A stretch of 10,549 bases of DNA. It comes from Chloroflexota bacterium. Lineage in GTDB: Bacteria > Chloroflexota > Limnocylindria > Limnocylindrales > CSP1-4. Location of the stretch: positions 1-10,549 of the forward strand of contig JAJYGO010000302.1 in assembly GCA_021785115.1 (NCBI GenBank), given 5' to 3'. The notes beneath the pieces are model-generated. The model did no database searches, was not told the origin of the DNA, and saw nothing but the letters and a program-made list of their open reading frames with translations. Positions 1 to 5,491 of this stretch are shown here, one piece after another (position 1 is the first letter of the stretch; every line of letters begins with the position of its first letter). The position numbers and the translations under genes are program-made.

Positions 1-69
1 CTCGCGGTCGACCCGAGTCTCGCGAGCATCACGATCCGCCTCAACCGCCGACCAGGACGCTCCCGATGA
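1..69 (+). CDS. C-terminal end of an unknown protein (partial)
   Basis: Frame 1 is open from the window edge and ends at TGA 67-69, giving 22 residues that end in a basic tail (RLNRRPGRSR). The stop overlaps the ATG of the next gene in an ATGA arrangement at 66-69, the usual mark of translational coupling in one operon; that overlap is the main reason to accept it as a real gene end. The fragment is too short to assign a family. Its basic end and the membrane protein that follows would fit an accessory or conjugation-type operon, but that is only inference. Confidence 0.5.
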   Translation, partial: LAVDPSLASITIRLNRRPGRSR

Positions 70-443
70 GCGGCCCGTACCAGGCCTTCGACCGGGCGAT
101 CATGCACCTGTTCCTGATCGTGTTCGTCACGCTCGCCGCGGCGCTCATCGTGTGGGCCGTCCTCGCGCACATGGGTCTGGCGCTCCCGCTGCCCCTCGTC
201 GTCATCGGGGTCGCGATGGTGGCCGCGTCCGCGGTCTGGGACGGCTGGCAGGCGAGCCACGCGGTGCCGCCGCCACCGACGGCCCCGCCGCCCCCGCATC
301 GGCCGCCCACCTGGGAGGACGCTGAGCGCATGGCGTCGCTGCACCGCCAGGGGCTCGTCACCCGCGAGCAGCTCGACGCCGTGTTGCGCGAGCTCGTCCC
401 CCCGCCGCCCCCTGACCCGCCGGCACGGCGGCGCCGGCGCTAG
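66..443 (+). CDS. Two-TM membrane protein with proline-rich linker and SHOCT-like C-terminus
   Basis: A 125-residue protein. Residues about 13-35 and 39-57 are strongly hydrophobic and form two membrane segments with a very short turn. A Pro-rich linker (about 68-81) leads to a helical segment at about 84-111 (MASLHRQGLVTREQLDAVLREL). That segment has the pattern of SHOCT domains: short helix, 'G-hydrophobic-[ST]' turn, then 'E-x-[LF]' helix. These domains are thought to mediate oligomerisation at the ends of membrane proteins. A second Pro stretch and five arginines close the protein. The start is fixed by the ATGA overlap with the preceding gene. The next gene follows after 14 nt, so it belongs to the same operon. 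No enzymatic motif is visible. Function is unknown; a scaffold or membrane anchor is possible. Confidence 0.75.
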   Translation: MSGPYQAFDRAIMHLFLIVFVTLAAALIVWAVLAHMGLALPLPLVVIGVAMVAASAVWDGWQASHAVPPPPTAPPPPHRPPTWEDAERMASLHRQGLVTREQLDAVLRELVPPPPPDPPARRRRR

Positions 444-457
444 GGGAGGGCTGCGGC

Positions 458-670
458 ATGGAGCGCTGGTACACCGCGCGGGAGGTCGCCGAACGCATCG
501 GGATGTCCGTGCGCTACGTGCAGCGGGAGGCGCAGGCCGGCCGCCTGCGAGGTCGTCTGATCGGCGTCGGCCCCCGCCCGGCGCTTCGCTTCCGGGGCGT
601 CGACATCGAGGACTGGCTGCAGACCTGCACCCGTGAGCGCGGCATTCCCCGCGACACCGGTGCGCGCTGA
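458..670 (+). CDS. Small excisionase/MerR-type helix-turn-helix protein
   Basis: A 70-residue protein. Residues 5-55 (YTAREVAERIGMSVRYVQRE, then a basic wing and FRGVDIEDWL) match the HTH_17 / excisionase-like winged-helix pattern: an aromatic-Thr start, an HTH, then an arginine-rich beta wing and a closing 'v.ieeWL' helix. Proteins of this size act as recombination directionality factors or as local transcription regulators. A strong Shine-Dalgarno (GGGGAGGG, 444-451) lies 6-7 nt before the ATG and fixes the start. It follows the membrane protein by 14 nt and precedes the FtsH-like gene by about 140 nt, so it may regulate that gene. It is distinct in sequence from the second HTH protein beside the integrase. 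Confidence 0.8.
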   Translation: MERWYTAREVAERIGMSVRYVQREAQAGRLRGRLIGVGPRPALRFRGVDIEDWLQTCTRERGIPRDTGAR

Positions 671-811
671 TCGTCCCGACGCTCGGCCGACCGCTCCAGC
701 CGGGGCGGTGGTGTCAGCCAGCACCGCGATTGAAGCGACCGATCCGCCAGGCGCGCCGGGTGCGTCCCCGTGGTCTTGTGGGGTCGGAGGACGTGTGGTG
801 CCCTGTACGGC

Positions 812-2287
812 ATGGACACCGAGAGCCCCGGCCTCCGCCCCGACGATCCCGAGATCACGCCCGACGACGCAGCGCGCTGGATCGAGGCGCACCGCGTCCG
901 ATCTGTTCACGCGCGACTCGAGGACCTGACCGGTCTCGAACACCCCAAGCGTGCCGTGCAGGCCCTGGCCTGGGGTCTGGCGCATCCCGACGAGCTGCGA
1001 GCGGCCGGCGGATCGGTCCCACCCGCGGTCCTCCTGACGGGCCCCGTGGGCTGCGGCAAGACGAGCCTGGCGCGGGCGCTGGCCGGCATGGTGGCAGCGC
1101 GTGTCGTGTTCATCGAGCTCACGGCCTCGGAGCTCACGCCGTCCCGCGTGGCCGCCCTCACGCGCTACGCACAGACGTTGGACCAGCCCCTCGTCATCTT
1201 CATCGACGAACTGTCGTGGCTGGGGATGGATCGATCCGACCGCCGCCATGACCCGGAGAGCCGCGCGGTCCTCTACGCGGTCCTGTCCGCGATCTCCGGG
1301 CTGCGTGACCACGCGCCCGTGCTCTGGTTGGGCGCCACCTCCGACGCGGACAGCCTCGACCCCGCGCTCACGAGGCCCGGCCGCTTCGGCCACGTCATCG
1401 AGGTGCGCGCGCCCGACGCTCCCACCCGCCAGGCGCACCTCGAACGGCTGCTGGCCACCCGGCGAACCGCCGGTCCCATCGACCTCGGCCCGATCGTCGA
1501 GATGACGGCCGGTTCCTCGTTCGCATCGCTCGACCAGCTGGTCGACGACGGCCTGGCACTCGCGCTCGCCGATGCGGATGCGACCTACGACCTCGGCCGC
1601 GGGGACGGGCCTGCGGCCTCCACCCCCGGAGCCGTCGATGCTCGGCACCTGGCGGAGGCCGCCCTCGCGCGGGGCCACACGTCTGCGGCGAGGGAGCGCT
1701 CCGCCGATGAACTCTGGCGTGCCGCCGCGCATGAGGCAGGCCATGCCATCGCCGCGGCCATGGCGCTGAGCATCGGCGCGGTGCGCGCGGTCACGGTGGC
1801 ATCCCGCGTGGTCGATCACTCGGGCGGGCATACGACCATCGGCGAGCCCTGCGACGAGAGCGCCGAGCGATCCCTCACCGAGTCCGAGCTGCGCGCGCAT
1901 GCGACGGTTGCCCTCGCCTCGGTGATCGCCGAACGGCTGCTGCTTGGCGAGGCGTCCACGGGCGCCGCCGATGACGTGCGCCGCGCCGCGCAGCTGCTGA
2001 TGGAGCGCCTCGACTCCGGAGTCGACGAGGCGTGGCCCGTGGCGTGGCCGGCCTGGCTGGATCTCGGCCCTGCCATGGCCGACCGACGCGCCGCGGTGCT
2101 GTGGAGCTCGATGGAGCGCTGCCAGGCCGCCGCGGAGGCGATGCTCGAAGCGCACCGCTCGGGCCTCGAGCGGTTTGCCCACCACCTGCTCAGGGCCGGC
2201 CACCTGGCCGGCCCCGAGCTTCGCCAGGCGCTCCTCGACGCGCTCGCCGCCGACGGCCCCGAGGGGGCGCTCCGGGTGGTGGCCTGA
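812..2287 (+). CDS. Soluble FtsH-like AAA+ ATPase / M41 zinc metalloprotease
   Basis: A 491-residue protein from ATG 812; GTG 770 would add 14 residues with no domain character, and neither start has a good Shine-Dalgarno. AAA+ module: Walker A GPVGCGKT at 77-84, Walker B VIFIDEL at 128-134, and a second region of homology 'DPALTRPGRF' ending at 192 with arginines 188 and 191 as candidate fingers. Peptidase M41 module: zinc motif HEAGH at 307-311, and STGAADD at 382-388, where Asp388 corresponds to the third zinc ligand of FtsH. FtsH degrades membrane and short-lived soluble proteins using ATP. Unlike typical FtsH (about 600-650 aa), this protein has no N-terminal membrane segments or periplasmic domain. 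The stretch that carries the aromatic pore loop (FVG/GVGA in FtsH) is shortened to about SELTPSRVAAL. The stop overlaps the next start. Protease identity is firm; the substrate is unknown. Confidence 0.88.
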   Translation: MDTESPGLRPDDPEITPDDAARWIEAHRVRSVHARLEDLTGLEHPKRAVQALAWGLAHPDELRAAGGSVPPAVLLTGPVGCGKTSLARALAGMVAARVVFIELTASELTPSRVAALTRYAQTLDQPLVIFIDELSWLGMDRSDRRHDPESRAVLYAVLSAISGLRDHAPVLWLGATSDADSLDPALTRPGRFGHVIEVRAPDAPTRQAHLERLLATRRTAGPIDLGPIVEMTAGSSFASLDQLVDDGLALALADADATYDLGRGDGPAASTPGAVDARHLAEAALARGHTSAARERSADELWRAAAHEAGHAIAAAMALSIGAVRAVTVASRVVDHSGGHTTIGEPCDESAERSLTESELRAHATVALASVIAERLLLGEASTGAADDVRRAAQLLMERLDSGVDEAWPVAWPAWLDLGPAMADRRAAVLWSSMERCQAAAEAMLEAHRSGLERFAHHLLRAGHLAGPELRQALLDALAADGPEGALRVVA

Positions 2288-2415
2288 TGCCCCTGCTGCG
2301 GATCGCCGTCGCCCTGGTTGCGCTGGTGGCCCTCGTCGTCGCCCTGGTCGTCGGCATCCTCGCCACGCTGGTGCTCGTGGGCTCGGTGGGGTTCCTGCGT
2401 CGCGTAGTCGGGTGA
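2287..2415 (+). CDS. 42-residue single-span membrane peptide coupled to the FtsH-like gene
   Basis: The ATG shares its A with the TGA of the protease gene (TGATG, 2285-2289), so it is very probably translated by reinitiation. The peptide begins MPLLRIAV, runs through about 27 uninterrupted hydrophobic residues (5-35, Val/Ala/Leu-rich) and ends in a short basic tail (FLRRVVG). This predicts one membrane helix, with the basic end probably cytoplasmic. It is too short for most automatic gene calls. The FtsH-like neighbour lacks its own membrane anchor, so this peptide could recruit or modulate it, in the way small membrane peptides modulate FtsH in other bacteria. That role is inference from position only. 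Confidence 0.65.
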   Translation: MPLLRIAVALVALVALVVALVVGILATLVLVGSVGFLRRVVG

Positions 2416-2425
2416 GGGGATTGCC

Positions 2426-3025
2426 ATGGCCCTCGCCGATCCCTGGAGCATCCTCGGGCTGCGTCCCGGCGCCGGCCGGGCTGCCGTGCGTGCCGCCTAC
2501 CGGCGGGCGGCGTGGCAGCACCATCCCGACCACGGCGGCTCGGCGAGCCGCATGGCGGCCATCAACCGCGCCTATGCCGAGCTGACGGCACGCTCCCGAC
2601 GCACGGACGCGAGCCCGACCGACCGCGGCGCGGAAACGTCGTCGCCCCGCCCCCGGCCGGGCCCGTCGCGGCCCGAGGGTTCGGGCGCGACGCGCGCGGC
2701 CAGCCCGATGAGTCGGCAGGGGAGCGACCGAGCCTCCGCGCTGTGGAGCTCGCGCCTGGGCCAGTGGGCGGTTACGCTCGCCGGGCTCGGCGCCGTCGAT
2801 CTCCTGTGGCGTCTCGCTGGCGTCCACGCCCTCGCACCGGCCGCGGCGGTCTTGGCGCTGGTCGTTATCGCCGATCGTCGGCCCTCCGACGCACCGTACT
2901 GGCCGGTCGGCGACGTGCTGACGGTGCTCGTGACCCTGGTGGCCTGGCTCCTCGCCTGCGCCAGGGATCCGCGGCCGGGACCCGGCGAGCACGGCCCAGG
3001 CGCTTCGCTCAGTGGGCGACGGTGA
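2426..3025 (+). CDS. Membrane-attached J-domain (DnaJ-like) co-chaperone
   Basis: A 199-residue protein. Residues 5-54 form a compact J domain: 'DPWSILGL' helix I, basic helix II (AAYRRAAWQH), the HPD loop at 33-35 needed to stimulate Hsp70 ATPase, and 'AAINRAYAEL' helix III. A charged, Pro/Ser-rich linker (about 57-105) follows. Then come two or three hydrophobic segments (about 112-131, 134-149, 163-178) and a polar tail. There is no Gly/Phe region, zinc finger or substrate-binding domain, so it is a specialised type III J-protein that would recruit DnaK to a membrane site. AGGGGAT (about 2415-2421) gives a good ribosome site 5 nt before ATG. It lies 10 nt after the membrane peptide and belongs to the same operon. 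Its 3' end overlaps the convergent gene by 17 nt. Confidence 0.82.
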   Translation: MALADPWSILGLRPGAGRAAVRAAYRRAAWQHHPDHGGSASRMAAINRAYAELTARSRRTDASPTDRGAETSSPRPRPGPSRPEGSGATRAASPMSRQGSDRASALWSSRLGQWAVTLAGLGAVDLLWRLAGVHALAPAAAVLALVVIADRRPSDAPYWPVGDVLTVLVTLVAWLLACARDPRPGPGEHGPGASLSGRR

Positions 3026-3641
3026 AGCCATGCACGCGTCCGAACCGCTGCACCGCGTCCGGCGGAACGTGCCACTCGACCCGCGAGCCCACCGTCGTCC
3101 GTTCGAGGATGCCCTCCGCCCCGAGCTGGGCGAGGCAGCGGTCGGCGCGGCGCTGGCTGCGCCCCGTGTGGGTGCCCCAGTCGCGGGCGGCCAGGCTGAT
3201 GCTGCGGCGTGCTCGGCCGGGTGCTCGCCGGGCGCTGGGCAGGTCGGGCACCTCGTTGGCCATCAGCGCGCACAGCAGGTCGAGGCAGTCGAGCAGCGGC
3301 GCGTGGGCCTCTGGCGTATAGCCAACGATCGGGGTCGTCAGGCGGCCGCACGCGAGGCGAACCTCGACGCCGCCCTGGACGGGACGTTGGTAGGGCGCGG
3401 GTGGCCCGGGTGCGGGCGAGGCCTCGCCCGGATCGGGTGTGCCGATCGGCCCGACCAGCACGAGGCGCCCGTCCCCGTCCTCCGCGTAATGCCACCAGGG
3501 GTGGCCGTCGATCCCGTGCGCGTAGTAGTCGGTCCAGGCGTCCTCGCCGATCACGGCTCGGCGCAGCGGCACGAGCACGAGCCAGTTGAGCAGGTGCATG
3601 GCGAGCTCGCCGGCGAGTGGGGCAAGCGGACGGTCGGTCAT
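3009..3641 (-). CDS. Uncharacterised protein with probable C-terminal winged helix
   Basis: A 210-residue protein starting at ATG 3641 (complement); the frame stays open to 3791, but the extension has poor protein character and would cover the palindromic control region. The N-terminal half contains a hydrophobic helix (MHLLNWLVLVPLRRAV, 15-30) and a Trp/Tyr/His-rich stretch (WTDYYAHGIDGHPWWHY, 36-52), followed by a Pro-rich loop. Residues about 147-192 (SISLAARDWGTHTGRSQRRA ... ILERTTVGSRVEWHV) read as a winged helix: a recognition-like helix, then a beta hairpin. I do not recognise the family. It is divergent from xis-int across a palindrome-rich region and convergent with the J-protein gene. 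A regulator or replication/partition-type DNA-binding protein of the element are the main options. Confidence 0.68.
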   Translation of the reverse strand: MTDRPLAPLAGELAMHLLNWLVLVPLRRAVIGEDAWTDYYAHGIDGHPWWHYAEDGDGRLVLVGPIGTPDPGEASPAPGPPAPYQRPVQGGVEVRLACGRLTTPIVGYTPEAHAPLLDCLDLLCALMANEVPDLPSARRAPGRARRSISLAARDWGTHTGRSQRRADRCLAQLGAEGILERTTVGSRVEWHVPPDAVQRFGRVHGFTVAH

Positions 3642-3646
3642 GCCAG

Positions 3647-3675
3647 ACGTTCGGCACCGCTCGTCCTCGCCGCAA
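3647..3675 (-). promoter_or_regulatory. Candidate promoter for the reverse-strand winged-helix gene
   Basis: On the reverse strand, TTGCGG (3670-3675) is followed after 17 nt by GAACGT (3647-3652) and then, 5 nt later, by the ATG at 3641. The spacing would give a leaderless or nearly leaderless transcript, which fits the absence of a Shine-Dalgarno before this start. The -10 match is weak (no TANNNT), so this rests mainly on geometry and on similar layouts before xis and the CBASS operon. Confidence 0.28.
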
Positions 3676-3713
3676 CTCCGATGGTCCCCCGCGACTCCGA
3701 AGCCGAGCGTGGG

Positions 3714-3745
3714 CGCCTTGCGCGCAAGGCCGGGCGCGCAAGGCG
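3714..3745. promoter_or_regulatory. Palindromic operator-like array in the divergent intergenic region
   Basis: GCCTTGCGCGCAAGGC (3715-3730) is a perfect 16-bp palindrome. GCGCGCAAGGC recurs at 3720-3730 and 3734-3744, exactly 14 bp apart. The whole stretch 3714-3745 is also a 12-bp inverted repeat with an 8-nt loop. A further half-site CCTTGCGC lies at 3855-3862. The array sits between the divergent winged-helix gene and xis-int, the normal place for a shared repressor operator. Alternatives are a replication or recombination protein site, or an RNA hairpin. The binding protein is unknown; the adjacent winged-helix protein is the nearest candidate. Confidence 0.6.
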
Positions 3746-3854
3746 AGGCGTATCGGGTGTCCGCCAAGGTTGCGGTCTGGATGGGGCGCAAGCGCGGCCG
3801 TGAACCCGGGGGTGCCAGCTGTCACCACGAATCAGAGACTGGGGCGGGTAGGCC

Positions 3855-3884
3855 CCTTGCGCTCAACGACGTTCTGCCGACAGT
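3855..3884 (+). promoter_or_regulatory. Candidate xis promoter overlapped by an operator half-site
   Basis: TTGCGC (3857-3862), a 16-nt spacer, GACAGT (3879-3884), then 6 nt to GTG 3891, which would be the first transcribed base of a leaderless mRNA. The -35 lies inside the half-site CCTTGCGC (3855-3862) that matches the upstream palindrome, so a repressor bound there would block the promoter. No Shine-Dalgarno precedes the GTG. Weak consensus; geometry only. Confidence 0.3.
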
Positions 3885-3890
3885 CCCGCC

Positions 3891-4355
3891 GTGCAAGAGC
3901 TGGAACCCGGGTACTGGAACATGCGGCAGGTCGCCCAGTACCTCGGGCTGTCGGTGGACACGATCCAACGGATGGTGAGGCGCAGCGAGATCCCATGGCT
4001 GCGCATCGCCGGGTCCGTGCGTATCCCGCGGCAGCAGCTGATTGACCAGCTCAGCGCGAACACGCACGAGGTGCCGACGCATGGCAACAGCAGGCAAGTC
4101 GAAGCGCAGATCGAATGCGCGCGCCCTCGCCCCGCAGGGAGCAACGATCATCCACCACGCGAACGGCCGGCTCACGGTCCGCGTAACGGACGAGGAGGGA
4201 AGGCCGACGTACCGGCGGGCGGGCCGCGACGAAGAACGAGCCAGGGAGATCCTGAACCAGCTCGTTGCCGACCGGGAAGCGCATCGGACTATCGGCGGCG
4301 GGGACTGGACCTTGCAGAGATGGCTCGACGAATGGGAGCCAACCCTGACGAGTGA
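3891..4355 (+). CDS. Excisionase-like HTH protein preceding the integrase
   Basis: The first about 60 residues from GTG 3891 (YWNMRQVAQYLGLSVDTIQR, basic wing around WLRIAGSVRIPRQQLIDQL) form an excisionase / HTH_17 DNA-binding fold: 'hpt..eva.yL.vs..Ti.r.v...eiP..rigg..Rip...l'. Such proteins act as recombination directionality factors or repressors beside tyrosine recombinases. ATG 3921 is an alternative start that would trim the N-terminus to the core fold. The frame stays open for about 90 further codons (to 4355), but those residues (Arg/Pro/Gly-rich) lie on the integrase coding sequence in another frame and look like read-over. The functional protein is probably the first 60-70 residues, or the overlap couples xis and int translation. 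No ribosome site is visible. Confidence 0.72.
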   Translation: MQELEPGYWNMRQVAQYLGLSVDTIQRMVRRSEIPWLRIAGSVRIPRQQLIDQLSANTHEVPTHGNSRQVEAQIECARPRPAGSNDHPPRERPAHGPRNGRGGKADVPAGGPRRRTSQGDPEPARCRPGSASDYRRRGLDLAEMARRMGANPDE

Positions 4356-5307
4356 GGGCTACAAGGAGAGCGCTCTCGAACGCATCCGTTCGATCATCCG
4401 GGTGCACCTTCGCCCCGAGCTTGGGCATCGCAAGCTGCGTGCCATCACGCCCCTCGCCGTCAAGAGGTACCGGCTCGCTCGAGAGGCCGCCGGTGCCAAG
4501 AGCCGCACGATCGACAACGAGCTGAATACGCTGAGCTTGTCGCTCGATGCGGCAGTTCTGGAGCGTCTGCTCACAACGAACCCGGTGCGTGCAGTCCGGA
4601 GCCACGCGCGGAGCCGCTATCGGTCGCGTCCCAAAGTGGAGAATCCTCCTGGGACGGTCGGCGGCAGGTCGATCCCCACCTTGGCAGAGGTCGATGCCTT
4701 CCTTGCCGGCATCCCGCGTGACCACCCTGACCGCCAAGCGATCACGTTCATCTTCCGAACAGGGTTCCGGCTAAGCGAGGCGGCCGGGCTCACTTTCGAC
4801 GAAGCGAATGTCGCAACGATGGAGGTGAGCGTCGTGAAGCCCGTCACGTGGGTGAGGGGAGAGCCGATCTTCGATGCGCCCAAGTCACCGCACAGCGCGC
4901 GGACGGTCGAAGTTCAATCCGCGGCCATGGCGGCCATCCTTTCCCGCGCTCCTGCGGACGGAGATCTCGCAGGCTGTCTCGTGTTCCCGGAGGCGGACAG
5001 CCTCCCGTTGAAAGCCGACAGGTTCGACAAGCGGTTCAAGACGCTCGCGAGGCGCGCAGGGCATCCCGATTGGACCCCGCACCGGGCGCGTCACCACATC
5101 GCATCCGTCCTGATCAGTCGTGGGTACACCGCGGCTCAGGTGGCGTTCTACATCGGCGACTCGCAGGAGGTCGTCCTCCGCGTCTACGCGCACCTGTTCC
5201 CGTCCGAGCACGCGGCTGTCGCCGCGTCGATCGCCAGGACGCTCGCCCAGAGGCCCGCGGATGCCGCCGTGGCGCTACCGGCGGAGCAGGCGGCTGCCGA
5301 AGCGTGA
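4081..5307 (+). CDS. int: Tyrosine-recombinase integrase
   Basis: A 408-residue protein that integrates or excises a mobile element by site-specific recombination. Start ATG 4081 has GAGG (4068-4071) 9 nt upstream; the frame is open to TTG 4042. The N-terminus (about 20-70) is an arm-binding-type domain with a basic strand pattern. Residues about 76-165 (TLQRWLDEWEPTL ... NELNTLSLSLDAAV) are the SAM-like core-binding domain. The catalytic domain is about 197-375. Visible residues: Arg230 in TGFRLSEAAGL, Lys268 in APKSPHSARTV, His334 and Arg337 in PHRARHH, and nucleophile Tyr369 in LRVYAHLF. The position usually His/Trp in 'LGH' is Asp360 (YIGDSQ). The Ala-rich tail (375-408) is extra. It is preceded by an excisionase-like gene and followed by CBASS cargo. 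It is likely active if the Asp is tolerated. Confidence 0.92.
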   Translation: MATAGKSKRRSNARALAPQGATIIHHANGRLTVRVTDEEGRPTYRRAGRDEERAREILNQLVADREAHRTIGGGDWTLQRWLDEWEPTLTSEGYKESALERIRSIIRVHLRPELGHRKLRAITPLAVKRYRLAREAAGAKSRTIDNELNTLSLSLDAAVLERLLTTNPVRAVRSHARSRYRSRPKVENPPGTVGGRSIPTLAEVDAFLAGIPRDHPDRQAITFIFRTGFRLSEAAGLTFDEANVATMEVSVVKPVTWVRGEPIFDAPKSPHSARTVEVQSAAMAAILSRAPADGDLAGCLVFPEADSLPLKADRFDKRFKTLARRAGHPDWTPHRARHHIASVLISRGYTAAQVAFYIGDSQEVVLRVYAHLFPSEHAAVAASIARTLAQRPADAAVALPAEQAAAEA

Positions 5308-5325
5308 CGCTGGGCCGGTCCCCCG

Positions 5326-5344
5326 CGCCTCCTCAGGGGAGGCG
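5326..5344 (+). terminator. GC-rich stem-loop after the integrase
   Basis: CGCCTCC (5326-5332) and GGAGGCG (5338-5344) form a perfect 7-bp stem with a 5-nt loop, 18 nt after the integrase stop. There is no following T-tract, so it is at best a U-less or Rho-assisted terminator separating xis-int from the CBASS operon. Confidence 0.4.
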
Positions 5345-5462
5345 GCAGGGGGCACTGATTGGCCGGATGCGGGGCCGGCGGCGAGCACGACCCTCGGCAC
5401 GAGGTGTTTCGCGGCTTCCGAAGGGTCTTCTGGCTGGCCGTTCACACGCTTCTGGCTGCAGC

Positions 5463-5491
5463 TTGACGCGCGCCTTGACAGAACCGAACAT
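5463..5491 (+). promoter_or_regulatory. Candidate promoter of the CBASS operon
   Basis: TTGACG (5463-5468), a 17-nt spacer and GAACAT (5486-5491) precede ATG 5499 by 7 nt, while ATG 5490 overlaps the -10. If used, the mRNA would be leaderless and start at Met4 of the longest reading. A second -35-like TTGACA (5475-5480) has no good -10 partner. No Shine-Dalgarno is seen upstream of either ATG. Confidence 0.3.

Noticed and set aside
705..727. GCGGTG/CACCGC stem-loop before the protease gene as a terminator or riboswitch
   Set aside because: Only a 6-bp stem, no T-tract and no recognisable riboswitch core; such stems are frequent at this base composition.
440..3031. Very long reverse-strand open frame across the protease cluster
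   Set aside because: It is the antisense shadow of clear forward genes (AAA+/M41, J-domain); its translation is Arg/Gly/His-rich without any domain pattern.
3642..3791. N-terminal extension of the reverse winged-helix gene to ATG 3791
   Set aside because: The added 50 residues have no domain character and would cover the palindromic control array; ATG 3641 has a plausible promoter at the right distance.
3802..3911. GAACCCGGG at 3802-3810 and 3903-3911, similar to the T-arm complement in tRNA-Leu, as a left att core
   Set aside because: Eight to nine shared bases with no flanking identity; also found at 9571-9579. Too short to call an attachment site.
5136..5144. TCAGGTGGC inside int as a third copy of the 8970-8991 repeat
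   Set aside because: It lies in conserved coding sequence of the catalytic domain and matches only nine bases.
5295..5303. TGCCGAAGC at the integrase end matching the tRNA acceptor side (9083-9091) as an att repeat
   Set aside because: Only 9 nt and within the coding end of int; expected by chance in 10 kb of GC-rich DNA, and it would leave the integrase outside its own element.
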